Of a stretch of DNA of 22,376 nt, positions 14,393 to 22,376 are shown one piece after another (within the stretch, counting starts at the first letter, position 1; every line of letters starts with the position of its first letter). The translations under genes and the position numbers were made by a program. Where the stretch lies: NCBI GenBank assembly GCA_027318915.1, contig DAHVOH010000056.1:1-22376 (forward strand), written 5' to 3'. The DNA is from Clostridiales bacterium (GTDB lineage Bacteria > Bacillota_E > Sulfobacillia > Sulfobacillales > JAIMBI01). A model generated the notes under the pieces. It was given only the letters and a program-made list of their open reading frames with translations, was not told the origin of the DNA and did not search any database.

Positions 14393-15667
14393 ATGCGAGG
14401 AGGGATGGCCCTGAATCGGATCGCGTTTCATCGAGGCATCATCGAAGGGTTTTACGGCCGGCCCTGGACACCCGCGGCCCGTTCCGACATGCTGGCTTTT
14501 GCCCGAACGCGCGGGTTCACCCACTACATCTACGCGGCCAAGGATGACCCGTATACGCGTGCCGACTGGCGCTCTGTCCCTCTGCCCGCGGACCGCGAGC
14601 GCTGGTGGCGTCAGGAACTGGCGAGGGCGCAGGCGGGCGCCATGCGTCTGGGCATGGCGATTCAGCCCGGCTTGGACATGCGCTTTGGTTCAGCCCGGGA
14701 TCGGCGGACGCTCAGCGAGAAAGTGCGATATCTCCGGGATTTGGGACTCGGCGTCCTCGCACTCCAGTTCGACGACATCGATCCGAGCCTGTCCGCCGAT
14801 GACGCGCGGGCCTACGGCCAAGCCGCCAATGCCCAGGCCGACATCGCGCGGCTGGTCCACGAGGAGTTGCGCGGCGAGGCGGAGCTCATCTTCTGCCCCA
14901 CGGAATATTGGGGATTGCGGGCCACCCCGTACAAACAGGCGCTCCGCACCGCCCTCCCGGCCGAGATTCCCGTGTTTTGGACCGGTCCCGCCGTGTGCTC
15001 GGAAACCATCCGAGGCCGCCAAGCGGCCCAGGCTCAGGACCTGTTCGGCCACGCGATCATGGTGTGGGACAACTATCCGGTCAACGACGCCGGCATGACG
15101 GCGGAACTGCACCTGGCTCCCCTGGAAGGACGCGATGCGGCTCTGCTGGACACCGTCGCGGGCTACTACACCAATCCCATGGAACTGGCGGAAGCATCCA
15201 AGGTGGCCCTGGTCACCATCGCCGCCTACTTGTCCGACGCCAACGCCTATGACCCCGTGCGGGCGTGGCGGCAAGCCCTGGACCAGTGGGGCGCCGACTA
15301 CCGTGCCAGTCTTGAGGACCTGGGCTGGGCCACGCGATTTTCCTGCTGCGGCCGGGGGAGCCGCTGGGAGACCCGGCTCGCGCAGGCGCGGGGCCACGCT
15401 CTCGAGCCGGAGCTCGAGGATCGCCTGCGCCTCTGGGCCCATCGCGGTGAGCACGCCTATCCACCGGCCCTGTGGCCGGAAATCGCCCCCTGGGCCGAGA
15501 AACTTCGCGGGCTGGCGGTGCGGGCCCTGTCGACGTCCCCCACCTCGCCGCCGCCCCATGGCATGGGGCCGGTCCCCGCGGATCCGCCGAACCCCGCCGG
15601 GCCCCTGGTCTTGGGCGGCGAATTGGAGCGCTGGATCCAGTCGCGCGGTGCCAGCCCGCCGGGTTGA
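14393..15667 (+). CDS. GH84-family beta-N-acetylglucosaminidase-like enzyme
   Basis: This 424-residue protein matches the catalytic barrel of glycoside hydrolase family 84 (bacterial O-GlcNAcase relatives). It opens with RGIIEGFYGRPWT, then THYIYAAKDDPYTR, the catalytic Asp pair D127-D128 in LQFDDID, FCPTEYWG, PVFWTGPAVCSETI, and VWDNYPVND, where N227 and D232 correspond to substrate-binding residues, followed by TNPMELAEASKVAL. All residues expected for substrate-assisted hydrolysis of terminal beta-GlcNAc appear present. There is no signal peptide and no accessory domain, so it acts in the cytoplasm, perhaps on imported or recycled amino sugars or on glycosylated protein. The start at 14393 has GGAG six bases upstream; ATG 14405 is too close to its AGGAGG. 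The C-terminal about 90 residues do not resemble known modules. Confidence 0.9.
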   Translation: MRGGMALNRIAFHRGIIEGFYGRPWTPAARSDMLAFARTRGFTHYIYAAKDDPYTRADWRSVPLPADRERWWRQELARAQAGAMRLGMAIQPGLDMRFGSARDRRTLSEKVRYLRDLGLGVLALQFDDIDPSLSADDARAYGQAANAQADIARLVHEELRGEAELIFCPTEYWGLRATPYKQALRTALPAEIPVFWTGPAVCSETIRGRQAAQAQDLFGHAIMVWDNYPVNDAGMTAELHLAPLEGRDAALLDTVAGYYTNPMELAEASKVALVTIAAYLSDANAYDPVRAWRQALDQWGADYRASLEDLGWATRFSCCGRGSRWETRLAQARGHALEPELEDRLRLWAHRGEHAYPPALWPEIAPWAEKLRGLAVRALSTSPTSPPPHGMGPVPADPPNPAGPLVLGGELERWIQSRGASPPG

Positions 15668-15732
15668 TGGACGGGATCCGGAGCGGGCGCATACCCGGCG
15701 CGGGGCGGCCGCCATCTCCCTGCACCTCCCTA

Positions 15733-15761
15733 TTGACACCCGCCGCCCGGTTCTCTAGTGT
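15733..15761 (+). promoter_or_regulatory. Promoter of the T-box leader and aroF-tyrA
   Basis: A perfect -35 TTGACA (15733-15738) is followed after 17 bases by the -10 TAGTGT (15756-15761). Transcription would begin near 15768, leaving a leader of about 340 bases before the first gene. Confidence 0.75.
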
Positions 15762-15779
15762 CATCCCAACGACATAGAT

Positions 15780-16044
15780 TCCACAGCGATGACCGGAAGA
15801 TGCGGAGGATGCCGGTTCAGAGAGATGGCGGCCGGTGCAAGCCATCCAGGCTATCCGCTATACGCCCGGGAGTGCAAGCTGAACCCATGACCCGTCGCGG
15901 ACGTGCGCATGCACGGAGGCGGCCGGACAAGGCAGTAGGGGAGACGGTTCTCTCCCGTTATCGAGAGATCGAGTGGCGTGTTTGACGCAACTAGGGTGGT
16001 ACCGCGAAGAATTGTCTTCGTCCCTTGAGGGACGAAGATTTTTT
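15780..16044 (+). ncRNA. T-box riboswitch leader, probably tRNA-Tyr-responsive
   Basis: The invariant T-box AGGGTGGTACCGCG lies at 15993-16006. Upstream is a stem I-like region with CAGAGAGATGGC (15819-15830) and a distal hairpin GATGGC/GCCATC around GGTGCAA, and a small stem III-like hairpin near 15950-15966. Uncharged tRNA binding stabilises an antiterminator; otherwise the following terminator forms. TGGT at 15997-16000 would pair with a tRNA ending A73-CCA, which fits tRNA-Tyr and tRNA-Phe and not tRNA-Trp. A folding by hand places TATACGC opposite AAGAT in an internal loop, making TAC (15861-15863) a candidate tyrosine specifier. The downstream tyrosine-branch gene agrees, but the specifier call is tentative. 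Confidence 0.85.
16015..16044 (+). terminator. Intrinsic terminator of the T-box leader
   Basis: TCTTCGTCCCT and AGGGACGAAGA form a near-perfect stem around a very tight loop (in practice TTGA), followed directly by six T residues (16039-16044). It begins nine bases after the T-box motif, the normal arrangement for T-box attenuation. Confidence 0.93.
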
Positions 16045-16110
16045 ATTGGCCACCGCCCTCGCTCCCGAAGGTTTCCCACCGTCCCAGATCAGACAGGGGA
16101 GGCGATTGGT

Positions 16111-17043
16111 ATGACTGTCAGCCGGCATAATCCGACCCCAGAATCCACCTCAATCCAAGAAGGCCGCGTGCTCTATGCCGAGGCGACCGTCGCGTCGCCT
16201 CCCGCCAGTCCCTCCGCCTCCCGGGTTCCCGTCGCGCTCACCGGCCGCGCCCAGCGCCCGGCCGGCAGCCGGTTTGAACTGGCGCCCGGCGTGGTCATCG
16301 GCGGGCGGGCGCTGGTTGTGATGGCGGGACCCTGTGCGGTCGAAAGCGAGGAACAGCTCATGGCCACCGCTCAAGCGGTGGCCGGAGCGGGAGCGACGGT
16401 TTTGCGGGGAGGCGCCTACAAGCCGCGCACCTCCCCGTACAGCTTTCAGGGCTTGATGGCCGAAGGGCTGGAACTTCTCGCCGAAGCGCGGCGACGCTTC
16501 GGACTGGCCATTGTCACAGAAGCCCTGGACGTCGAGACGCTCCCCCAGGTGGCGGCCGTGGCCGATGTCGTTCAAATCGGCGCGCGCAACATGCAGAATT
16601 TCTCCTTGCTGCGCGCCTGTGGGGAGCTTCGCCAACCCATCTTGCTCAAACGGGGGCTGGCCGCCACGATCGACGAATGGCTCTCGGCCGCGGAGTACAT
16701 TCTGCTGGGCGGCAATGACCGCGTCATTTTGTGCGAGCGAGGCATCCGGACGTTCGAGCCACGCATGCGCAACACCCTCGACCTTGGAGCGGTCGCGCTG
16801 CTCCGGCAGCTGTCCCACCTGCCCATCGTGGTGGACCCGTCCCACGCCACCGGCACCGCCTCCTTGGTCCCACCCCTGGCGGCGGCGGCGGTCGCCGCCG
16901 GCGCCGACGGACTGTTGGTGGAAGTGCATCCGGACCCGGCCCACGCGTTGTCCGACGGCCCGCAGAGCCTGACCCTGCCCATGTTTGCCGAGATGACGGC
17001 GGGTCTTCGCCAAGTGGCCGGCGCCGTGGGGAGGGCCGTATGA
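16111..17043 (+). CDS. aroF: 3-deoxy-7-phosphoheptulonate synthase, type I-beta (AroF/AroG-like)
   Basis: This 310-residue enzyme condenses phosphoenolpyruvate and erythrose-4-phosphate, the first step of the shikimate pathway. Motifs are AGPCAVE (72-78), [15 protein letters not shown] (100-114), QIGARNMQN (155-163), LLKRG (178-182), RGIRTFE (210-216), DPSHATGT (242-249) and EVHPDP (271-276). The metal ligands would be C75, H245, E271 and D282. The Cys-to-His interval of 170 equals that of the Thermotoga maritima enzyme as I recall it. That enzyme starts with a ferredoxin-like regulatory domain; here the first about 55 residues are instead low-complexity Pro/Ser/Ala-rich sequence. Feedback by tyrosine or phenylalanine through that domain therefore seems absent. 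The ATG at 16111 has AGGGGAGG upstream. The gene overlaps tyrA by ATGA, and expression is controlled by the T-box. Confidence 0.93.
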   Translation: MTVSRHNPTPESTSIQEGRVLYAEATVASPPASPSASRVPVALTGRAQRPAGSRFELAPGVVIGGRALVVMAGPCAVESEEQLMATAQAVAGAGATVLRGGAYKPRTSPYSFQGLMAEGLELLAEARRRFGLAIVTEALDVETLPQVAAVADVVQIGARNMQNFSLLRACGELRQPILLKRGLAATIDEWLSAAEYILLGGNDRVILCERGIRTFEPRMRNTLDLGAVALLRQLSHLPIVVDPSHATGTASLVPPLAAAAVAAGADGLLVEVHPDPAHALSDGPQSLTLPMFAEMTAGLRQVAGAVGRAV

Positions 17044-17858
17044 TGCCGACGGTGCAGATTTGGGGCCTGGGCTTGATGGGCCTGTCCCTAGCCACCGGGC
17101 TCTTGGATCACGGCTTTGAGGTGTATGGTCGCGACCGGGCCCCCGAGGCGGAGCGATTTGCCGCGCGCCAGGGCGTGCGCATCGGCCGTGCCGCCGAGCC
17201 CCGGTGGTGCGTCATCGCGGTGCCGCCGGAAGCGGTGGCGGACGTCGTGGAGGAGGTCGCGCCCTCATTGACGGAGGCGACCGTGCTCACGGATTTGACC
17301 AGCGTCAAAGGGCCCGTGCTGCCGCATCTGGCCCGACTGCCGGGAAGGCTGCCCGTGGTCAGTTCCCACCCCATGGCCGGCAATGAGCAAGGCGGCCGGG
17401 AAAACTTTCGCCCCACCCTGTATCAGGATCGCCTGTGGGCGCTGATCCCGGTCGAGGGTCACGCGGTTCCGTGGGACGCCATGCGGGAGTTGGTGGAGCC
17501 ATTGGGCGCTCGACTGACCACCCTGCCCGCCCGGGACCATGACCGCATCGCCGCCTTCACGAGTCATCTCCCCTATCTGAGCGCGCTGGCTCTTTCCAGC
17601 GTGCTGGAGCGGCTACCCGATTCGGGGCGGGCACTGCTGGGACCCGGATTCCTCAGCGCGACACGGACGGCCGTGGCCCCGTCGGAACTGTGGTCGCAGA
17701 TCCTTCTGGCCAATCACGAATCGGTCCGAGAAGCCCTGGCCGCCTTGCAAGGAGAATTGGCGGCCTGGGACCAGGCCCTGGAACAAGCCTCCCGACCGGC
17801 GTTGGAAGAGCGCATCGAGGCCATCCGCGCGCGCCGGCAAGTCTTGTCGGCCAGGTGA
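17040..17858 (+). CDS. tyrA: Prephenate dehydrogenase
   Basis: This 272-residue cytoplasmic enzyme would oxidise prephenate to 4-hydroxyphenylpyruvate in tyrosine synthesis, or arogenate to tyrosine. The N-terminal Rossmann domain has G9-L-G11-L-M-G14; prephenate-site landmarks are SSHPMAGNE (108-116) and [14 protein letters not shown] (166-179), with FLSATRTA and SELW near the end of the helical domain. Length equals the compact two-domain form; there is no C-terminal ACT domain and no chorismate mutase fusion. The start at 17040 overlaps the aroF stop (ATGA), and a second ATG follows at 17043. With aroF it forms a two-gene unit controlled by the T-box, so tyrosine shortage would raise both entry flux and the tyrosine branch. 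Confidence 0.92.
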   Translation: MMPTVQIWGLGLMGLSLATGLLDHGFEVYGRDRAPEAERFAARQGVRIGRAAEPRWCVIAVPPEAVADVVEEVAPSLTEATVLTDLTSVKGPVLPHLARLPGRLPVVSSHPMAGNEQGGRENFRPTLYQDRLWALIPVEGHAVPWDAMRELVEPLGARLTTLPARDHDRIAAFTSHLPYLSALALSSVLERLPDSGRALLGPGFLSATRTAVAPSELWSQILLANHESVREALAALQGELAAWDQALEQASRPALEERIEAIRARRQVLSAR

Positions 17859-18154
17859 CGAAACGGGCTCTTGTCCAGCGCGGGGCTCCCTGACCGGATG
17901 CCCCGCTGCCGCTGGGCGGCGTTGTCCAACCCGCCATCCTAGCCGCGCGCGCACGCCCGAACAGACCTCCCGACCGGGCCGGGGGGTTCGGATCGGCTAC
18001 ACCCGGCCCCAGGCCTGCGGCGGAGGCTCCCCCTCCGGTCGGCGGGTCCGGCGCAGAATCCCGCGGGCCCCAAACCGCTACCCGCCAGGAACCCCCACCT
18101 GCGCCGGCCGACAGGATCTCGGCCTCCGACGCGGCCCGGCTAAACCGTTCGATG
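17859..18154. other. Gap between convergent tyrA and phosphodiesterase genes
   Basis: No gene is supported. An imperfect terminator-like repeat GCGGGGC/GCCCCGC lies at about 17880-17906, shortly after the tyrA stop, without a T-tract. The remainder is very GC-rich, with nothing recognisable. Confidence 0.4.
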
Positions 18155-18838
18155 CTACGAGCCCCGCCCCAGGAGCTTCACCACCCGATCGGGCCGGTCG
18201 GACGTGATGCCGTCCACGCCGAGGGCTATCATGCGCCGAATGTCCGCCTCCTCGTTCGGGGTCCACACCGTCAGCTTGACGCCTTCACGGTGGCACAGGT
18301 CAACGTAGGCCTCAGTCACTCCGGCGAACTGAAGGCCCAGAGTGTCACTGCCGGCATCTTGCGCCACCCGGCCCGGATGCACGGGATATCCCGCGAGCAG
18401 GGGCACCGTGGCCACGTCGGGCAGTCGCCGACGCAAGGCCAGCAGAGGCCCATGATGAAACGAGGTGACCACGATGCGCTCGCGCCACTCCGGATGGGCA
18501 TCGACGAAATCCACCAAAGCGTCGAGCGTGTCCGGCTCTTTCATTTCGACGCGGAGCGCCACCGGGGTGGCCTCCAGCACTTCTTCGAGCGTCGGCACGC
18601 CCTGTCCGTCTCCCACATCCAGACGGGCCAACTGCATGCGCGTAAAATCGCCGACTTCCCCGTCGACCCCCGTCGTCCGCTTCAGCGACCGGTCATGCAT
18701 CACCATCAGATGGCCGTCGGCGCTCAGATGCACGTCGCACTCGGCGCCGTCGGCTCCCGTTGCCGCCACGTTGCGGAACGCGGTCAAGCTGTTTTCCGGA
18801 AAGAGAGCCCCCGCTCCGCGATGCGCAACCACCAACAC
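18155..18838 (-). CDS. Glycerophosphodiester phosphodiesterase, cytoplasmic
   Basis: This 227-residue single-domain enzyme would hydrolyse glycerophosphodiesters from phospholipid turnover to glycerol-3-phosphate and an alcohol. It opens AHRGAGALFPENSLTAF with catalytic H6 and R7, has the metal ligands E33 and D35 in AECDVHLSADG, and the second catalytic H48 in VMHDRSLKRTT. Later landmarks are VALRVEMKEP, IVVTSFHHGPL, LTVWTPNEEADI and the end DGITSDRPD. No signal peptide is present, so it is intracellular. The start is the GTG at 18836-18838, five bases after GGGGAGGGG; the frame going back to 19279 shows no family sequence. A TTG next to it is a possible alternative. It converges on tyrA and has no operon partner. 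Confidence 0.9.
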   Translation of the reverse strand: MLVVAHRGAGALFPENSLTAFRNVAATGADGAECDVHLSADGHLMVMHDRSLKRTTGVDGEVGDFTRMQLARLDVGDGQGVPTLEEVLEATPVALRVEMKEPDTLDALVDFVDAHPEWRERIVVTSFHHGPLLALRRRLPDVATVPLLAGYPVHPGRVAQDAGSDTLGLQFAGVTEAYVDLCHREGVKLTVWTPNEEADIRRMIALGVDGITSDRPDRVVKLLGRGS

Positions 18839-19319
18839 GCGTACCCCTCCCCGCGCCTCAAGATGTCGGCTTGGCCCGGACCTAGGCAGTTGGCCGGGCC
18901 GGCGGCACCGGTCGGACACCGCCGAGCCGTCCGTTCCCCAGGCATCGTACCGCGCATTGCGCCGGAAGGCACGTGCCCAACCGCGCCGGGGCCGTCGATC
19001 TTGGGGGATCCTCCCGGCCACGGGCGCACAACGGTCGGCGCCCTCCGTATCGAGGCTCCGCCGGGCGGCGGATTGCGGCGTCCCCGACGCGGTTCCGGTC
19101 CGCCGACATCTCTTCAGCCGAACTCTGGTGCCCCAGGTGCGCTCGTCATGAGACAATCTGTAACGAAATCGTCGATGGAAATCATCTACCCGCCCGATGG
19201 AGGGGCCGTCGCGCGTTGCTACGATGGAATCCGGAGCACCTCCGGCGCCTCGCCCGCGCAGTCTCCGGGTCCCGCCCAATCGCGACCGACACTGACCGAT
19301 ACTGAAGGAGGCTTTCCCG
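18839..19319. other. Divergent intergenic region, no gene recognised
   Basis: These 481 bases separate the minus-strand phosphodiesterase from the plus-strand aminotransferase. ORFs on both strands are compositional shadows. The promoters of both genes should lie here, but I could not assign -35 and -10 elements. The last feature is the aminotransferase ribosome site AAGGAGG at 19305-19311. Confidence 0.4.
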
Positions 19320-20687
19320 GTGAACCAGCCTGATGAGCCGACCCCCGCCCCGCATCCGGTCGAGGAGCATGAGCGGCTGGTGGAAAATCAGCATCGCTAC
19401 CTGGTGCCGGCCATCGGCACCTATTATTCGGATCCGCTGGTGTTGGTGGAAGGGAGCGGGCGGCGGGTCACAGACGACCGAGGCCGCACCTATCTCGACT
19501 TCTTCGGCGGCATTCTGACCGTCTCCATCGGTCATGCGCACGAAGCGGTCACGCGGGCCGTCACCGCTCAGCTGGAGCGTCTGGTCCATACGTCCACCTT
19601 GTACGTCACCGCCCCGATGGTGCGTTTGGCGGAACGCTTGGCACACATCACCCCGGGCCGACTGGCTCAAAGTTTTTTCACCACCAGTGGCACCGAAGCC
19701 AACGAAACCGCCGTGGCCATGGCCCAGCTGGCGACCGGTTCCAGTGAGATCATCGCCCTGCGCCACAGTTACTCCGGGCACTCGCAACTGGCCATGGGTC
19801 TGACCGGTCAAGCGCCGTGGCGCCATGGCTTCGGCGGTCTGCCCATCCGTCATGCCCCCGCCGCCTACTGCTATCGCTGCCCGTTCGCGCGCACCCCGGA
19901 CACGTGCGCATTGGAATGCGCCCGTGACTTAGAGGAGTTGATTCAGACCACCACCAGCGGAACGGTGGCCGCGTTTCTGGCCGAGCCCATCCAAGGCGTG
20001 GGGGGATTCATCACTCCGCCCACCGCCTACTTTCAAGAAGCGGTCGGCATTGTGCGCCGGCACGGCGGGCTGTTCATCGACGACGAGGTGCAGACGGGAT
20101 TCGGGCGGACCGGGCGCCGGTTCGGCATTGACCACTATGGGGTGGAGCCCGACGTGATGACGTTCGCCAAAGGCTTGGCCAACGGTCTGCCGATCGGCGC
20201 CACCATCGCCACCCCCGAGGTGGCCGGGCATTACCGAGGTCCCACCATTTCCACTTTTGGCGGCAACCCGCTGTCCATGGAGGCGGCGCTGGCGACACTG
20301 GACGTCATCGAGGCCGAAGACCTGACGCGGCGGGCCGCCAGCTTGGGCGCGCATTTTCGGGGCGCCTTGGAGGAGTTGTCGGATCGCTTCCCGACGCTGG
20401 GCGATGTCCGTGGCAAGGGTCTCATGCAAGGCCTGGAGGTGGTGCGCCGGGACAAGGCGCCGGCCCCCGACCTGGCCAACGAGCTTCTGGAACTGGCTCG
20501 CGAGCGTGGTGTCCTGGTGGGAAAGGGAGGGCTGTACGGCAACGTGCTGCGCTTGGCCCCGCCCCTCACCGTCACCGCGGGTGAGGTGGATGAGGCGCTG
20601 CGGGGTCTTCGGGCCGCCGTCGAAGCGCTCTACACCCGCCACCCCGAGCTGGCCGATGTCACTCCGACCCGGGTGCCCGTGGACTGA
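19320..20687 (+). CDS. Class III (fold type I) PLP-dependent aminotransferase, AGXT2-like
   Basis: This 455-residue enzyme resembles alanine-glyoxylate aminotransferase 2 and related omega/gamma-amino acid transaminases. Motifs run in order: YLDFFGGILTVSIGHAH (58-74), the cofactor phosphate loop TTSGTEANET (121-130), AEPIQGVGGF (221-230), DDEVQTGFGRTG (254-265, with D255 and Q258 contacting PLP), and the Schiff-base lysine K284 in TFAKGLANG, then STFGGNPLSMEAAL. A four-cysteine cluster C184-x2-C187-x8-C196-x3-C200 (YCYRCPF and TCALEC) could bind a metal or form disulfides; I recall it in other members of this branch. The amino donor is not identifiable; alanine, beta-alanine, GABA and beta-aminoisobutyrate are all possible. 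The start is GTG at 19320, eight bases after a strong AAGGAGG. It is monocistronic, with a hairpin after it. Confidence 0.92.
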   Translation: MNQPDEPTPAPHPVEEHERLVENQHRYLVPAIGTYYSDPLVLVEGSGRRVTDDRGRTYLDFFGGILTVSIGHAHEAVTRAVTAQLERLVHTSTLYVTAPMVRLAERLAHITPGRLAQSFFTTSGTEANETAVAMAQLATGSSEIIALRHSYSGHSQLAMGLTGQAPWRHGFGGLPIRHAPAAYCYRCPFARTPDTCALECARDLEELIQTTTSGTVAAFLAEPIQGVGGFITPPTAYFQEAVGIVRRHGGLFIDDEVQTGFGRTGRRFGIDHYGVEPDVMTFAKGLANGLPIGATIATPEVAGHYRGPTISTFGGNPLSMEAALATLDVIEAEDLTRRAASLGAHFRGALEELSDRFPTLGDVRGKGLMQGLEVVRRDKAPAPDLANELLELARERGVLVGKGGLYGNVLRLAPPLTVTAGEVDEALRGLRAAVEALYTRHPELADVTPTRVPVD

Positions 20688-20711
20688 CGTCCACGCGACA
20701 CCCCCGACAAA

Positions 20712-20741
20712 GAGGGCGTGCCCGGATGCGGGCACGCCCTC
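20712..20741 (+). terminator. Strong hairpin after the aminotransferase gene
   Basis: GAGGGCGTGCCC-GGATGC-GGGCACGCCCTC is a perfect 12-bp stem with a six-base loop, 24 bases after the stop codon. There is no T-run, but the stability and position make it the likely transcript end. Confidence 0.75.
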
Positions 20742-21274
20742 GCGGCGTTCCGGAGCCGGCGATAGGGCCCTTCGCGGCCGGCGTCCGAATCTCCCTTCAA
20801 CACGCCTCCCGCGCATTGCCCTTCTTGGGCCCAAAGCGCCCAGAGAGGGTCCGGCGGGTGCGGCGCAGGACTAGACCATTTCAAGCTTGTGTTCTCTCAC
20901 CAGGACGTCGGGCCGGGGCGGTCCGCATCAACGCCTTGGGGTGATCGGCATCAGACGCACGAGACCGACCGGCGCGGCCGCCGTAGAACCCGGACCTTTT
21001 GAGGGCGACCTCAGAATCCCCCATCGCCACGGGTCTTGGGGTCGCCTGACCGACGGCGCGCCACCGGCACGATTCTCGGGATCCCTGTCGGCCGTCCTCT
21101 CCCGGACGTTGGTTCAGTGCCCGGGTGTCGATACCCATGTCGCAGCGCATGGCTTGCGGGCTTTCCGGACTGCGCGTTCCGACCGGCGGCAACACGCGCC
21201 AGAGGTTTCCGACCGGTGGCCCGGTCCGCACTTCTATTGGGGTTGTTCGATGGCAGACGCGGGGGTTGGTGGAG
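20742..21274. other. Region without a recognised gene, next to the IS relic
   Basis: I see no supported coding frame in these 533 bases; ORFs on both strands are low-quality shadows. It borders the C-terminal end of the degraded transposase and may include the outer end of that insertion sequence, but I could not identify a terminal inverted repeat with only one end of the element visible. Confidence 0.4.
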
Positions 21275-22376
21275 CTACCAGTTAACCCTAAAATGGGCCA
21301 CATGAGGCCGGCTCAATGCCCTGGGACCCATACCGCTGTTCATCGGCCGGGGCCGCCGTCTTGTGACCGTCGGGGAGGGCCCACGGGGGCTGGTCCGGGA
21401 GGCCTCCCGGGCCAGCGGGCGTATGGCGCGCACGAATTGCCCGGCGCGGAGCAGACGAAACCCCAGCCCGGCCACCCGTTCGGGATTCTGGAGGTAGAAC
21501 GTGTCGCAGTGCCAAGGCTGCTTCGCCTACCGAAACGCCGGTTCCGCGTGGGTGTGCCCCTTGGAGGTGGTCGCCAGGTCGTGGGCCGACCGCTCCCCGT
21601 CGTCCGTCCCCCAGACAACGGCGCTGTGCCGCTAGCGTTCGGCCGGCACCGCCACTGCGTCGGGGTCCGTCCAGTCCCTGGGCAGGCGATATGGCAAGGT
21701 CGTGGGAGATGGGGCCTCCCGACGGGGGCGGCCCCGACCCCGCCGAACCACGGCCGCCGCGGCCATCTCTCACTGCAGCGTGCGCTCGCGCCGCCGGGCG
21801 CGCGCCTCCGAATAGACCACCGCGCACCGGACTGGATAGCTGGCCAGAGTCCCCGGGTCGATCTGCGTCCGGTAGTGCGCCGCATGCTGCTGGGGCGAGA
21901 AGGTCCCCAGGTCCTCCCACGTGGGGTCGGGCGCCGTCTACGCGGGCACTTTGACCTCCCGAGCCAGCGCATAGGTCTCGGGCTCGGGCAATCGGCCGAG
22001 CCACCGCACGTCGAGGGCGGCGCCTTGGTCGAGGCAGACGGGCTGATGCCGGCGCGGTCGGTGACAGAGAGGGTCGGTTTCCACGCGTCCGTCGGGACGT
22101 CCCGACCCAGCGCCGCGAGCCACGTCGTCATCCAGGCCTTGTCACTGGTGTTGCCGACGAGCACGTCGCCCCACAGCATTTGGCCTGCAGCATCGGTGGT
22201 GCGCCCCCGCACCACTGCTTGAGAACTGGACGGTGCGCTGTACTGTCCCACTCCGGGATGTGCGGCACATCCCCAGCTGGCTGGGACCCGGGGTAATCAC
22301 CGAACAGGGAGAACGACGTCGCGTCCGTGTGGAGCAGCTGGGGCGCCGCCGGACCCCACGCCTGCCAGCGGACCCC
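21275..22376 (-). pseudogene. Degraded IS1634/IS4-like transposase, cut by the window edge
   Basis: Transposase sequence appears on the minus strand in successive frames. From 22376 one frame reads LLHTDATSFSLFGDYPGS and then HRPVLKQ, with the first catalytic Asp near 22324. The next frame (from about 22215) reads GQMLWGDVLVGNTSDKAW and LSVTDRAG, where the D is the expected second catalytic Asp. A third frame (about 22060-21938) gives RWLGRLPEPETYALA. Then come WEDLGTFSPQQHAAHYRTQ, ending in a stop at 21770-21772, and near the end FYLQNPERVAGLGF. These match IS1634-type DDE transposases in order. At least two frameshifts and several stop codons make it dead. The N-terminus lies beyond the window. 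Confidence 0.8.

Noticed and set aside
18947..18954. GTACCGCG resembling part of a T-box motif
   Set aside because: It lacks the preceding AGGGTG, a following terminator and a leader structure.
1..22376. CRISPR array, tRNA, rRNA or phage genes
   Set aside because: No regularly spaced repeats, tRNA-like cloverleaf or rRNA motifs were found, and no phage structural protein was recognised.

Overview
The window looks like a chromosomal segment of a GC-rich member of the Bacillota, possibly a Sulfobacillus-, Symbiobacterium- or Thermaerobacter-like lineage; the genus is a guess. The main argument is a T-box riboswitch (core AGGGTGGTACCGCG at 15993-16006, followed by an intrinsic terminator) in front of aromatic amino-acid genes, together with strong Shine-Dalgarno sequences, ATGA start/stop overlaps and the absence of obvious secreted or outer-membrane proteins. 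No rRNA, tRNA or CRISPR array was seen. Almost every long ORF antisense to the genes listed here is a GC-driven shadow.

Left region, 1-9095. On the minus strand lies a broken resistance/export operon: an APH-fold phosphotransferase, ABC ATPase A, ABC-2 permease A and ABC ATPase B (9095 down to 5198, translationally coupled), with permease B displaced to 1465-602. The displacement is caused by about 3.7 kb lying between two collinear 331-bp direct repeats (1428-1758 and 5161-5491, roughly 90% identical), which cover the end of ATPase B and the start of permease B. Between them sit an in-frame chimeric relic (permease A piece fused to the ATPase B tail), a dead rve-type transposase relic, an HxlR-type regulator divergent from a DHA2-family drug exporter with a clear promoter and overlapping palindromes, and the 5' stub of an IS21-type transposase. 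I read this as an imported drug-efflux cassette in a scar of IS activity and recombination. Recombination between the repeats would rejoin ATPase B to permease B.

Middle region, 9096-14180. A ChrB-like chromate-response protein is encoded as two same-frame ORFs separated by one stop codon, with two dyads upstream. It is followed by a Cat1/AbfT-type CoA-transferase. On the minus strand are a DUF981-type membrane protein, a UbiE/MenG-like methyltransferase fused to a degenerate universal-stress-protein domain, and a stand-alone UspA protein.

Right region, 14181-22376. A cytoplasmic GH84 beta-N-acetylglucosaminidase-like enzyme precedes a T-box-controlled aroF-tyrA operon (type I-beta DAHP synthase and prephenate dehydrogenase), which probably senses uncharged tRNA-Tyr. 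Then come a minus-strand glycerophosphodiester phosphodiesterase and a plus-strand class-III aminotransferase with a strong terminator hairpin. The last about 1.1 kb is a frameshifted IS1634/IS4-like transposase pseudogene that runs off the window. The clearest oddities are the repeat-bounded operon split, the methyltransferase-Usp fusion, the APH homologue with Asn in place of the catalytic Asp, the split ChrB, and a DAHP synthase lacking a recognisable N-terminal regulatory domain.
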